Positions 23,847 through 35,472 of a stretch of DNA of 64,000 nucleotides are shown here, piece by piece. This stretch comes from Stropharia rugosoannulata. Its lineage: Eukaryota; Basidiomycota; Agaricomycetes; Agaricales; Strophariaceae. The stretch is from positions 1,178,001 through 1,242,000 of the forward strand of contig JANCIK010000013.1 in the NCBI GenBank assembly GCA_028532985.1, in the 5' to 3' direction. Numbering within the stretch: the first letter of the stretch is position 1; every line of letters begins with the position of its first letter. The notes below the pieces were generated by a model. The model was not told the DNA's origin and searched no databases. It saw nothing but the letters and a program-made list of their open reading frames with translations. The position numbers were made by a program, and so were the translations under genes.

Positions 23847-26153
23847 CTAACTTTCGAAAACTAGGCAATTCGAGCTTGCTATTTGTCTCCAGATCGTTGT
23901 CTGTGATATTGCGTTAGGGCGTGTAACGAGTTTACGAATAGGTTGAAAGAGATACGGACGTTTGTTGGTGAATGTACTAGAAATATGCGGATTAAACTCC
24001 CCAAGACCTTCTATCTCTTCTTCTTGTATGCTGGTCACCGTAGCGGAGGCAGCATCAACAACCAACTCTGCGTGGTAGTGCGAATCTTCCGATAAGTCTG
24101 AGGGAACTGCCATAGTAATTATTTGTGATATATTCGAGAACTGTATAGCATTCGCGGTGTGCGCTCTGTTAATAAGCTTCCTGATTCTTTCCACCATTTT
24201 CGCCCAGTCGGCAGACTTTTCATAATGGACGCTTGGGATACACGACCAAGACGACGAAACTTCAATGTCAATCTTCTCGGCGGACGGGGCTGTTGTGTTT
24301 CTACTTCCCCGCGCACGGTATACGAGTTGGGCGGCTGGTAAACGCTTTTCGTCCTGTATCTTGGCACCGTCTTCCCGCTCATACGGATCGTCGATTTCGA
24401 AGACCCACCATACCACCCCTTTGAACTCATGCTGGTGGATTCGGGACGTATACTGTTGCCTCCCCGAGCTTTCGGCTTGTTCATTGGCACGTGTCATCGA
24501 GCCCCCCAGGGATGCTATACCGTGAAGCGGGACGGAAACTGATGCACCGTAATTCTTCGTGACCTTGGAAGACGAGGTGAATATCTCTTCACGAGCACGA
24601 GCCAGTGTCTGTTGTGGCTTGATATCGTTGATCGTGGAATTGGACTTGCGAGAGTCAATAGTAATCCGTAGATTGCTTTGCTCATAGCCGTCGATAGTGG
24701 TTTTTGCGCCATCGGATATCAGTTTAGAAAAAGCGATCTTGCAGGTGGTCTTTTTCTCGCTAGTTCCCCCTGTTGTCTGCCGGATAAAAATATATAAATG
24801 TTAGTGTAAATGTTAATTATCGGAGAGATGAATGACCTCGATACTGAAAGAACCCTCTGTCTTCAAGCGTTGAAAAAGACTTCCGGTGGATATCACGTCC
24901 GCTTCAACTTTGAATGAAACGGTAGGAATACCTTTTAATAATTGGCTGGGCGGATCCGATACAGATGACACGCCCTCAGATCCTTTTCCAGGGGATGAAT
25001 CATCATTATCATCCTCATCATTGTGCTTGTCTCCCCGGCTGCTCCCCTTCCTTGTTCGGTTTGGTTGACTAGCACTCGAGTCTGACGTCCGAAAAGACGA
25101 CGTATCCGTAGAAGACTTCGATGGGCCGCCAGCGTCGTCCACTGGAGCCTGGCTCTGGTAAGACTCCTGGTATGAACAAATTACGGTGGGGTAAACAGTA
25201 GGAGTAGTAGAAGAGTCAGAAGCATTCCTGTCAATGATCTTGAATGAGGTCTCAGATACAAGCTTGTTGAAATCCACGGTAGTCTCATCCTCTTTAAAAA
25301 CTGGGACACGAAGAGAAGAGGTCGGAGTGTATATGGTTGCAGAGAAGGGAGATAACACCCGCCCAAGTGCATTCAGAATTGGCTCCCATCCAGTCGCATC
25401 CATGTCGAGTACGGTAAAAATATGAATCTGCTGCAGGTATGCGATGCCTTTCTGAATGAGTGACTCGTCGAACCCGGCATAGACAGCATAATCAGAAGAT
25501 TGGGTGTAGACCAATGAAAATATGGCATCGATAGCATTTCGTCTATGGTGCACATGGGATGCAGCCTGTTCAGCCGCAATATAGCAAATGGCGAAGTCGC
25601 GCTCAGTATCAGTTTCAGGAGCTGTAAGGATGGCGGAAGCTGGGGCCATGTCAGTAGGAATAGCTGTTTCCATCTTTTCAAGGCCTATTGTCGGCTCTAG
25701 CCAGGCGTAGTCACGACGACTTTTCTTTTTCTGTTTAGGCTGGGGAGAATGTGATACACCGGTGAAATACCCATCGTTAGGAATGTTAGAAATCGAAGAA
25801 TTGGAAATATATTTCGATGGATTTCCTTGCGCGATCTGCCCATTCGTGAGCGCTTCTCTGGTATATTTTAATTTATAGGAATGGTCATATGGAGTTGATT
25901 GGTAATGATAGGGTTGAGGGAATACGGGTGGGGGCAGGGGTTGGGGGTAAGGCGTTGGATAAGGTTCAGGATAAACCGTATAAGGTGGAGGCAATGAGCG
26001 TGAGAGATGGAAGGCGGGTGTTTCGATGATGGGGCCAGGAGCATTGGTGGTGTAGTCTAGGCCAGGGGATGTCGTAGCGAGCTTCTGAGAAAGATTTTCT
26101 TCGGCGCTGGATGACCCCTTTCGAGTGAGCTTACTTATGTTTGGGAATGGCAT
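23847..26153 (-). CDS. Large hypothetical protein, 748 aa
   Basis: Two exons on the minus strand, 26153-24837 and 24776-23847, joined by a phase-0 intron of 60 nt. I do not recognise the family. The N-terminal third is disordered with a Pro/Tyr-rich tract (about residues 45-75). A middle part looks folded: RDFAICYIAAEQAASHVHHR, then AIDAIFSLVYTQ. A Ser/Asp-rich linker follows, with acidic DEDDNDDSSPGKG. The C-terminal 350 residues look globular with beta-rich character: FSIETTGGTSEKKTTCKIAF at the exon junction and GVVWWVFEIDDPYEREDG later. No signal peptide or TM segment. An in-frame ATG at 26306 would add 51 residues; 26153 was preferred because MPFPNISKL begins the basic, ordered-looking N-terminus. 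Confidence 0.7.
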
Positions 26154-26601
26154 AATTGCTATTGCAAGGCGTTCAAGCTTGAGGGGCAATTGAGGGGTGT
26201 GTATTTCTGATAAGTTTGCATTGCCTTTATGAAAGTAAAATAGGGGGGCGATACAAGGGCGATGACCTGCGATGACTCGTGAGTGAGGTCCTAAAATTGG
26301 CTGCACTGGTTGTCAGCATCTGGATGATGGAGCAAGTATAATGGCAGATTAGTAGAGTTTGGCTGTGTTATATACTTGATTCACGCCGGTCAGAGCAATT
26401 ATATGTGATACGAGCAAGATGTGCAGTGAGTTGCAGAGTAATAAAGACTTGGTTGGGACTTGGCAGAGTCAACATGTGCAAGAACATTAAATCGGAGTAT
26501 GAAACACGCACCGCTCGGCATGAACCGGCATACTTCGTGCCGACATCTGACCACAGAACCCAACAGAAGTTGTATTCTTTTGGTGTTCTTGTATCTTGTA
26601 T
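26154..26601. other. Intergenic, upstream of the 748-aa gene
   Basis: Promoter side of the minus-strand gene, ending at the inverted-repeat element. No gene seen. Confidence 0.45.
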
Positions 26602-27393
26602 CACTGCTGGTGCCGACGTGTTTTTGGCTGCAAAATATGTATTGCTATATACGTCATGTATTTCAATATAATATTTTACAACCAAAAACAAAAGCTTTAT
26701 GTTTACAAAATAATAAAGAAATAGATGGGATTTCTGTGCCATTTATGTTATCAAAACATAATTCCTATATGCAACATTTATCGCTGAGAGAAAATTGAAA
26801 GAAACTTAGCATAATTGTGTGATTTTTTGTGACTATATATGTGATGTGTTTAATCTTCTGTTTGCCTGGGAAATACATGCTCTTCTTGTTTCTGGTATTC
26901 AACCACTTTTTATGACATAAAAATACATAGAAAATGCACAATATTTTTACAAAACCTGTTTGAAAGAGAAATAGGAATCGGACTTACCTTTTATGGCAAG
27001 CCCGAGGTTGTCTTTAACCTACTTGGCACTCAAAAATGTCAAAAAAAGATAGATATCATATTTAAGGGTACATTTTTGGTCACTATAAATAAGTAATTAA
27101 AAATCTCACAAAATGAGTTCTATTTCTCGTTCATCCAGGCAAATAAAATGTCACATATATAGTAAAGAAAAACCATACAATTATGTTGTGTTTCTGGCAA
27201 CTTTTCTGCAGCCATAAATGTTTCAAATGAGATTCATATATTGATAAATTAAAGGACAGAGAAAGTTCATGTGTTTGTGTATTATTTTGTAAACATAAAT
27301 CCTCTGTTTTTGTCTGCCAAATACTATATTCAAATACATGACGTATATGGCAATACATATTTTGTAGCCAAATACAGGCCGGCGCCAGCAGTG
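26602..27393. mobile_element. Non-autonomous DNA transposon with long inverted repeats, CACTA-like ends
   Basis: A 792-bp AT-rich element. It begins CACTGCTGGTGCCG and ends CGGCGCCAGCAGTG. Each end is flanked by TAT (26599-26601 and 27394-27396), a 3-bp target-site duplication. The inverted repeats run about 270 bp inward from each end (26602 to about 26875 and about 27125 to 27393), with clear but imperfect pairing. Shared blocks include AAAATATGTATTGC near the ends and CATAATTGT further in. CACTR ends with a 3-bp duplication are the hallmark of the CACTA (CMC/EnSpm) superfamily. No transposase is encoded, so it would depend on one in trans. Confidence 0.75.
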
Positions 27394-27864
27394 TATGCAC
27401 CGCTACCTTCTCCCAGTTCTCGTCTTGAGAAAATCAAATTTTCAGCCGCAGTACTTTATAGCGGATGGTATATATATAAAGTTGTCCTCAATGCTCATCT
27501 GCGTTTAGTAATTGGCCCGTCGCTCAGTCGGGTTGCAGTCGGGGGACAGTCGTCTTTATGTACAAATTGACAACCTACGAGATGGCGCCATTGGACTTGG
27601 CCCATGGACAGGCGTGTCGGCGGTGACGAGGGCTAGACAGAGTTGAAAGTCAACTTGCAGTACATAAAGGGATGCACAGTTCTGCTAAACTCTAACCAAT
27701 CCATCCAGATGCTGATAACTAGGTAACACACTATACTATTATGACTAGTTCGCCGGACCGTCTCTGATATCAGAATACTTGGACTTGCCTCTTAGAATGG
27801 CCTGGTCAATGTACGTTACTGCTAGCATTGGACCGAGATTAATCTAATCTAGCACTAAGGCTTC
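27394..27864. other. Intergenic
   Basis: About 0.47 kb between the transposon and the end of the Sin3-like gene; nothing recognised. Confidence 0.45.
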
Positions 27865-28629
27865 TCAGCTCCCTTCGCACCAGATGGTATGTACGAGGTA
27901 TTCGAATTCTTCCAAGAGGTCGGGCGGCAATGCGTGTGCCAATTGATTATACACATGTGGCTAAGAAAGACAAGAAGGACAGACAGATACAAGTCGGCGC
28001 AAGTCAGCGCGCAAGGTGAACGAACCTCACCTCTCGGGGGTTTCCTGGGTCCATCAGGTATGCGGTAAGTAAACCCTCAATGTGACTGTACGCAACGGGG
28101 TCGTCAGCAAAGTGGGCCTTGACTTTGTTTTCGAACCGGATGGTGTAATTAGCCCCGGCGGGCTGTCGATTGCTCCTGTCACACAGGATGGATTGTGCGG
28201 ATCTACTATTGAGAGGGGGCAATCTCTGTCTGCAAGTTTCTGTTCAGGGTTTGCGTGGTGACCCCGCGCGGGGTGGTGATAGTAACAATATCTGGTTTCG
28301 AGGGGTCTGAGATATCTACACGGTATCCGGGAGGAAGAAAAGTGTTGAATGCCTGCATAAGGTCCAGATGACCGACGAAGAGACGGATAACGCGGTCGAT
28401 GACGATGGGTGTGTCGATGCTGAAAAATGCTAGTTAAATGATATGGCGAAGAACTAGGGATGGCGACTCACACATGGCGCTTAAAATCCTTCATGATATC
28501 GAGGAACTGGTTGTAGATATCTCGATTGCCAGGGTATTCAGCCTTGATGGCGTCGAGAAAGTCGAGTGCATCGGTGATTTGGAGAGGGCGGGAGCCGTCC
28601 GGGGTGCGGTTCTGGACGAGGGGGGGCAT
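27865..28629 (-). CDS. Short Sin3-like protein with two PAH domains
   Basis: Minus-strand exons, approximately 28629-28472, 28419 to about 28230, about 28170-28031, and 27960-27865. PAH domains are four-helix modules by which the Sin3 corepressor binds transcription factors. PAH1 reads [49 protein letters not shown], then [15 protein letters not shown], a near-perfect match to the Sin3 consensus. PAH2 reads [27 protein letters not shown], then [20 protein letters not shown]. The protein stops about 12 residues later (stop at 27865-27867), so PAH3, the HDAC-interacting domain and the C-terminal region of real Sin3 (over 1,000 aa) are absent. The intron near 28190-28230 is unclear. Probably a truncated paralogue; PAH-only proteins could compete with Sin3. 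Confidence 0.8.
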
Positions 28630-28713
28630 GTCGGGCGTGGGGGATGAGGGTAGGGTGTAGAGGGAAGACAGTTAAAGATCGCCCAAAATAGATTTCCTGT
28701 CCAAACATGTCCG

Positions 28714-29202
28714 TTAGCCGGCCGCCAAGCCCAGCAGCTGCGCTTGTCTCTGCAACGGCGAGGTCATCCCCATCGCCGTGTCCCTCACTTCAACGCCCAA
28801 CTCTCCATCATTGAGATTAGATAAGATTATCCTCTTCAAAGCTTCATTAATAATAGTAAAGTGGCAAAAACGAGTGTCTGTGAATGTGGCGTTCAAAATC
28901 TCCCAGTTGTCTTCTGCTTCCACGTTATTTTCGCGAATAATTTCAAGGGAGCCGACACGCGCAGCCTAAGCTGGGTGAGATATAAGATACTGTCAGACCG
29001 CATTATTTCCCAGTTTGCATTGGAGTGACTTGTAGCCTAGCACAGGATTCGAGTCGCTCAGGATTTCGATAGACTTGATAACTAGTCCACCTAAGACTAA
29101 ATCGTCCGGAAATTTGGGAGAAGTGGCTATATGCGCGTTGAGCGCTTGAGCGTTGGGTAGGGGCCTGATGCCTGATGAATTACCCGTGCTTGAATGTTCC
29201 AT
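28714..29202 (-). CDS. Putative small hypothetical gene
   Basis: Two plausible exons on the minus strand, 29202 to about 29002 and about 28968-28714, joined across a very short intron (about 33 nt). The conceptual protein starts MEHSSTGNSSGI, has KSIEILSDSNPVLGYKSLQ, and continues EDNWEILNATFTDTRFCHF. It ends at a stop beside the Sin3-like gene. I do not recognise it. Coherent amphipathic segments in both pieces are the only support. It could instead be a degraded copy or 5' sequence of the Sin3-like gene. Confidence 0.35.
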
Positions 29203-30555
29203 AACAAGAAAACAGGAGCTGGAGCAATAATAGTGGCGGAGGGGAGAATAGCGCGTGTTCTGGACAACCGTAGACGGTAGGAAATCCTGTGAATTGATAT
29301 ACTGCGCATAGTGAGCTGCGGGAAACAAGCAATTTCTAGCATCAGACCCTGGATGAGAGCGGTGGGTTAAACAAGTGGTAGTACAAAAGAGAATAGTAGA
29401 AGCTATACCAGTACAGTGTCCAAAGTTTCTTGAATCAATTCTTGGTTTCTTCACGAGCGGCTGCGAGCGGTACTACTTATTGATGACCATCCCGTCTAGA
29501 GATGGATTTAAAGCGAGCCCAAGTATTGTTAGCAGAGTAAAGTTTGGAATTTGATGTCGATGGTACTAAATATGACTTACATATAAAAGCATAAAGATAA
29601 GCAAAGGGGGCACATGCGGTCAGTTGATTGCTTCCGTTAGTACCATCGAACTCGAACTTCGAAGCTAGGACCTCTCCTCCCCTCCTTGGCCTTAGCCAAC
29701 TGCAAGTTATACATGATACATCTGCTGTTTAGGGCTTGTTTAGCACTACAGCTACGATGCGAGCCCCGGAGCTTCGAACACGAGAGTTGCACAAGAGTTG
29801 CACGAGAGTCTGCACGAGCGGAAGCTTTGTGATTGAAGCAGCGATCACTTTATTATTGTTATCGCCACAGCAGTATTTTCGGCTGCCTATTGAGAGGTGA
29901 TGCCTTTTCCGGTGAGGTTAAGGTGAGGTGAGGCGCATTGAAGTCTTGTCTCGAAGCAATGTTGAAGTGTTGGTTGAACAGCACAGGGAGGTCTAAGGGA
30001 GGTCAACTGTTTCGTGACTCCGGCGCTTTTATTATTAAAACTCAGACCGCGTACTTTGAACTTATGCTTAGTGCCTTCCGGCACAGCCCGGCATAACGGC
30101 TTACTAATGTGCCGGCCAAGTGCCGACCCACTAGTATTACAACCATTTCAACACCCTTCAGAAACAATTGGGCTGCTTGACTATGTGGTGCCCCCAAGGC
30201 AGCAGACAGACCCTCAAGAAGCTAACGAATACTTGAGTCTCTATAAAGATGCATCATGAATCGAACTTTGGAATTTGTGCTGACTGCCAACTGACTGCGG
30301 GCAGTACTCAGCAGTTTATCAGTTATCAATACTCGAATCAACATCGGTATCCCGCTACGCTTTATCCCCAAGATTCTTATCGCCAACATACGGATCGTAC
30401 CTTCTGTGACGGTCGCAGCGACCAGTCGTACACATTCTGCTCGGTCATTGTTGGCCGGCTCGCCGGCAAGAAAGAGTCGACCGGTCTCGACGATGCCGCC
30501 AAAGAGATTGCCCTTTCGTCGCCCCTCGATAACACCCCGCTTTGCAGAGGCCAAT
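29203..30555. other. Intergenic
   Basis: About 1.3 kb with no supported gene; the right end should hold the PPX1 promoter and possible 5' coding extension. Confidence 0.4.
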
Positions 30556-31892
30556 ATGCCTGCTCAAGTGCCTTATGTCGCCACTCCGGCAAACTCACTC
30601 AGTCTATTCCTGACCACTTCCAAGGCCGCGTTTCTGCGGGACGCAAAGGAGGGCGGGAGCAAGGCTGCGGCGTGGACGGTGGTCATGGGCAATGAGGCAG
30701 GTGGTACGTTTTCCAAAACTTGTCTGTGGCATGCAACGAGATGGCCTTTGCAGACCTCGACTCGATTGCCAGCGCGATAGCGTATGCATGGATCCAGTCG
30801 GAAGAGAACAAGGTCCCGGCGGTGCCACTCATCCAAGTCGAACGCTCCGATCTTGCGCTGCGGGCAGAGAATCTGCACGCGTTACAGCTTGCCGGGCTCA
30901 GCGATACGAACGATGAGCTGCTCACTCTATCAGAAATCGCAGATCTGAAGCCCTTCCCCGCACAGAAATTTGCCTTGGTCGACCACAACCGTATTGCAGA
31001 GCGATATCAAGTGGATAACCCCCAGGCGACGGTCACCGCTATCATAGACCACCACCAGGACGAGGGGTACCACAAAGACGCGTATCCCCGCATCTTCGAG
31101 GCATGTGGGAGCTGTGCGTCGCTCGTCGCCGCTCTCTGCCCGCGCGAACTGCCAGAGGAACTAGCGACGCTCCTTCTTTCTGCGATAGTCATCGACACGG
31201 ACGGCTTCCGGCCAGGTGGCAAAGCCACACAGACAGATCGGGACGCGGCCAACCATATCGCAGTCAAGTCCACGCTATCACGGTACCTCCCCCCGCTCTC
31301 CGCACTCGCCCCTATCGACTACGTGATCCCGGACGGACTGTACGGCTCGCAGGCTATCATCGAACTAACGCAGACGCTATCGCAGAAGAAGAGCGACGTC
31401 TCGCACCTTTCTGCGTACGATCTTCTGCGTCGCGACTACAAGGAGTACACGCACGCGCTCCCCTGGGCGCCGGATAGTCCATATATCAAGGTCGGCCTGT
31501 CGACGGTGCCTGTCGGCCTCAAGGATTGGGCTGTGGACGGCCGGCTTGAAGAGGCGGCCCATAAATGGATGCGTGAACGCGGCCTGACCGCCCTTGGCGT
31601 CCTGACAACTTTTACTAAAGTGAAAAAGGATGGCAAGAGCAAGCATAAGCGAGAGGCTGCCTGGATCGTACTTGAGGGTGCTGGGGTTGACGCTGGTCTG
31701 CTGGCTGATAGGATTCGCTCCGGCCTCGAAAAAGCAAGCGATCTGCGGCTTAAGCTGACCAAGAAATTCGACCTGGAGACGAGCAGCAAACTCCCGGCGA
31801 GCGCAAAGGCTATGGTGTACAAGCAGGGTAACGCACGCGCTACCCGAAAAACTATTGCGCCCCTTGTGAAAGCTATTTTGGAAGACTCATAG
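30556..31892 (+). CDS. PPX1: Exopolyphosphatase, DHH family (PPX1-like)
   Basis: Two exons, 30556-30703 and 30754-31892. The enzyme releases orthophosphate from the ends of polyphosphate chains in cytosol or mitochondria. Family motifs: VVMGNEAGDLDSIASAIAY (metal-binding D-x-D), FALVDHN, and the name-giving AIIDHHQDE. Later come SCASLVAALCP, LLLSAIVIDTDGF with another metal-binding Asp, and the C-terminal DHHA2 domain (DYKEYTHALPWAPDSPYIKV to near the end). About 428 aa from this start. In-frame upstream ATGs at 30406 and 30493 could add an N-terminal extension, possibly mitochondrial; 30556 (MPAQVPYVATPA) was chosen as the closest to the family start. The donor GTACGT at 30704 was preferred to GTGGTA three bases earlier; the reading frame is unaffected. 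Confidence 0.92.
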
Positions 31893-31995
31893 TACTGACA
31901 TAACCTGCATTGATATACATCTATCTTTTTATCGGCTTTTGCATACTGAGTTATTGATTCGTTCGCCAGGCGACCTAATCCGACATGAAAACGGT

Positions 31996-33420
31996 CTATT
32001 GCGCTGGAACAGCGTTTATACCAACATCATCCATGTCGCCTCTCTCTTCTACGAATATTGACGAAAATTCTGGTGATACAGTGTCCAGCTCATGACTATC
32101 TGATTGGTCTTTCGTTGCTATTTTGCGCATGTTCATGATTAATCTACACCCCTATAGATATGTATGTTTGCGTTAGCGGCCAACGTATGTAAACTTGCGC
32201 ATATATCAAGGCGCTCACAGCTAATGACGACAACGCAATGTACCATCTGCCCATTCCATTAACCCCGCTCAGCACGACAGGGAAAATTGAACAGTTCAAG
32301 ACACTTACGCGAACGAAACAGGCCACACTAACGTTTTTTCATCCCTCATCCTCTCGAAGGCTACTATAGAAACGATGATAACTATGCGTTGATTCCGCAT
32401 CGTCAGAACACAACGTTTGCGTGAAGAGGAACAGTACGGCTTGCCAATTAGCATTAGGAAGGTACCGATCCCGTCCCGAAGCATCAATGAGACGACAGGC
32501 GTCCTCAAGTTTCCTAGCTTCTTATGAACAGTGGCAATTTTGCCTAGCGTCATAAGCAGCAACGATATCTGGATCAAAGCAAAACCCGAGCTGCAATTGG
32601 GTAAGAGAAAGTATTAGGAGGACAACAGTGGAATATGGGAGGTTTCCAAAAGAATAAAAAATAAACCCACCAGTACATCGCCAGTGCTCTAGGCGCACTT
32701 TGCTTTGGGATGCATATTGCTTCACTGGGTACCTTCTTCAGTGCCTGCAATGTTAGAGACATGCCTGTGACCTCAAGAGCCGTCCCGATAGTCATTATTA
32801 TTCCGAGAAATATACCAGAACGATAGCTCCGGTTATACAATGCGTGGACTAACGAAACCAGGCCAATATTTAGTTGCGTTGGGCATATCCTATTTTTCAA
32901 TAATTAACTCACCTCTGACCATTAAAATCCACTCTATGCAAGACGTCATAAGCTGTCCGGTTATAGCCTTCAAACTGAACGTAAGGAGGCAGAGTCGTGG
33001 ACTAGGTGGGGTGTAGGAGTGAAGTAAGTATGACAAGAAGAGGTTGACGCTATCGGCGGCTCGTTACTGTTATCTGGCCAGACGAAGGAAGTAGTCCGTA
33101 CAGTTGTATAAAAAGTGGAAAATATCTCGACCACGCGTAGAGAAAAGTGATGAAGGATTTAGGTGTGCTTAAAAGTTTGTATGAGCCGCCGAGAGATAAC
33201 CAACATAATACGAAATGGTTTACCGCCAGATGTGCTCTAGCTCTTCTGATATACAGTCAAAAAAGTCATACCACTGCACCGCGTATGCCGCAACTATTTG
33301 AGAAAAGAAACATCGTCAGCGATACTGGGCAGGCGAGTATATGCGAGGCTTGCTTGACGCTGCCTTAGTGGCGAAGACAAGCAACGTCAACGAAGCAACT
33401 GGTGCGTCGGTGATGTCCAT
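31996..33420 (-). CDS. DUF6533-type multi-pass membrane protein, copy A
   Basis: Multi-exon minus-strand gene. The N-terminal hallmark lies near 33250-33310: AAYAVQWYDFFDCISEELEH then IWR, as in the Agaricomycete DUF6533 membrane family. Further exons give LYNRSYRSGIFLGIIMTIGT, a CIPKQ loop, several TM segments, and the conserved end GCRLIMNMRKIATK, after which an acidic tail ends at the stop 31996-31998. Function is unknown; these proteins have about seven TM segments. The first exon (MDITDAPVASL at 33420) and some internal joins are tentative. Its nearest relative is copy B immediately upstream in the same orientation. Confidence 0.65.
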
Positions 33421-34104
33421 CTACGCCTCTCCTAGTAGTAGTATCTTTGCGTTTCCTGCCTTGAATTAGTCTTCTAAATAACGGGTCGATGCAAGAGTAG
33501 TGAGTTCAATGGAATTCAGCAGGTATAAATATATAACGGTTGCTTTTGCCGCTGTTTCCGGCGTACGGTCGTGGAAATATCTGCGATATCCTTGGAACGA
33601 AACATGCCCAGAGGTATTCTGTTGCTAGCCGAGTGTCAATTACAATTCAAACTAAGATTTGATATGCTTTATCCTCACAAGCCAGGGACGGTCTGGGACG
33701 GTGTGTGCCCGCTGACTTAGTAATGCGGCCGCCGGTTCAGTGCACTGGCTGGTTCGCAGGAATCGCAGCCGCCTTGTGACGTTCGTAAAATATGTAAGCT
33801 CATGCACAACAGTTGCAACGCGGACACACACTTTCAGCTCAAGGTCTGATTGAGTACAACAATTACAGCAAAACATTTGACGATGGCAAGTAGTGAGTGC
33901 TACAAATGGACTGAACAGTAAATTATAAGTAGAGAAATTACGAGGGCTGACTGTTATCACGGAAGGATAGTGGGACAGGAACATTATGCTCTAATACTAC
34001 ATACATAGACCGGAATATTCGGGTGAGCGCTGGCGGGCGTCTAAATGGGACAATTACTTACCAGGTGCTTATTACTATTTTGGATTTTGGATTTGAAGAG
34101 TGGA
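33421..34104. other. Spacer between DUF6533-type copies
   Basis: About 0.7 kb; should contain the 3' end of copy B and the promoter of copy A. No other gene seen. Confidence 0.45.
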
Positions 34105-35472
34105 TCAAATGTGATCATCGGCTTCGTCCAATGTACTCGGCGGCCGAACGTTGCCGCCTGAGAAATATTGGTCGGTTTCAAATATTGAAGAGAATTGGAT
34201 ATTGGCGCTAGCAGAATTGAAATCTACAGTGCGGGGACGCCCAGCCTTCACAGCCAATTTGCGCATATTCAAAATCAATCTGCATCCCTGCAATCATCAA
34301 AAGATAGTTAATTGTCCAAGAGTTGTGTCAGAGAAACAGTGCCGCTTACGATGACGGATATGAGGGACGCAAACCACCTGTATCTATGCCTGAGCCCAAG
34401 GTTTACTGGGAGCAATTCAAATGTTACATACGCAAATTCCGCATTCCAGATGAGGTCAGCGTTCCAAGATAATGCACTATCGTCTCGCGCCAATTCAAAA
34501 CCAATAATGAACATGACCGAGACTACAAATGAAGCATCCATTATCGGTATGAAGAGTAATACTTCTCGATCTGAAGAATACACATACCAGCAACCATAAA
34601 GAAAGCACCAATTCCATCTCTGAGCATGAGTGATACGACGGGGGCTCTAAGCCAACCCAGCTGTCGGTGGTTTGTTGTTTTGAATATCGTCAAAACCAGA
34701 AGAAGTGATTGTATCATGCTGCATCCTGCGCTACAGCACCGTAAGTATTAAGGCACATCATAAATATAAATGGGAAGCAACGTACAAGAAGTAGGCCAAG
34801 TTACCCTTTGCGCACTGCTTCGGAATGCAGATAGTCCCGGTTGGCCCTGGCTCTAACTTGGTCACTAACAGAACCGTGCCGTGGTACTCGAGACACATGC
34901 TCATCAGCCATACTACTCCGAGCAAGACGCCAACGCGGCGAACGCAGTTATACAGTGCATGCACTAATACGAAACATATTTAGCTGCATTCACGGTGGGC
35001 AGATGAATACTTACCTCTAATTATCAAGATTAATTCTACACATGTCGTTATAGTTTGAACAGTCGCAAACTTGAGACCAATTGACGCGAGGCATATCCTG
35101 GGGTTCATCGTACTACGGCTGATATGCGACATTAGAATGTTGACCCTGTCGGAATATTCTTTCAGTCTCAATGGGAGGTGTCATGGGGGTCGAAAGTCCT
35201 ACAGCTGCATGCATAATGGGTAGTATCTCATGAATGCATATACATATGTGATAATCTTTGTTGGTGAGCTAGAACCAAGTCAGTTATTTTGCACAAGATA
35301 GCGGAGTGGTATAGCATGAATATCTGACCTCCATAGGTAGATGATCTCATCCGGTAGGTTGTCAACAAACTCGAGCCACTGTACCACATAAGCCGCAACT
35401 ATGCGCGCGTCGTCACGTCAAAACAATGATCCAAGCTCTGGGCGGATACAACTCACTTTCTGCGGAATGCAT
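34105..35472 (-). CDS. DUF6533-type multi-pass membrane protein, copy B
   Basis: Minus-strand multi-exon gene paralogous to copy A. The N-terminal exon encodes AAYVVQWLEFVDNLPDEIIY then LWR, and the next TKIITYVYAFMRYYPLCMQL, both typical of the family. Further pieces: TTCVELILIIRG, MHALYNCVRRVGVLLGVV, a TICIPKQCAK loop matching the CIPKQ loop of copy A, TM segments VVSVMFIIGFELA, and the ending GCRLILNMRKLAVKAG plus a polar tail to the stop at 34105. Splice joins were only partly resolved. The shared end motif and the common order show tandem duplication. No function known. Confidence 0.65.

Noticed and set aside
26405..26798. Open frames on both strands, and again at 27131-27570, with similar peptides
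   Set aside because: They mirror each other because they lie in the inverted arms of the CACTA-like element; not genes.
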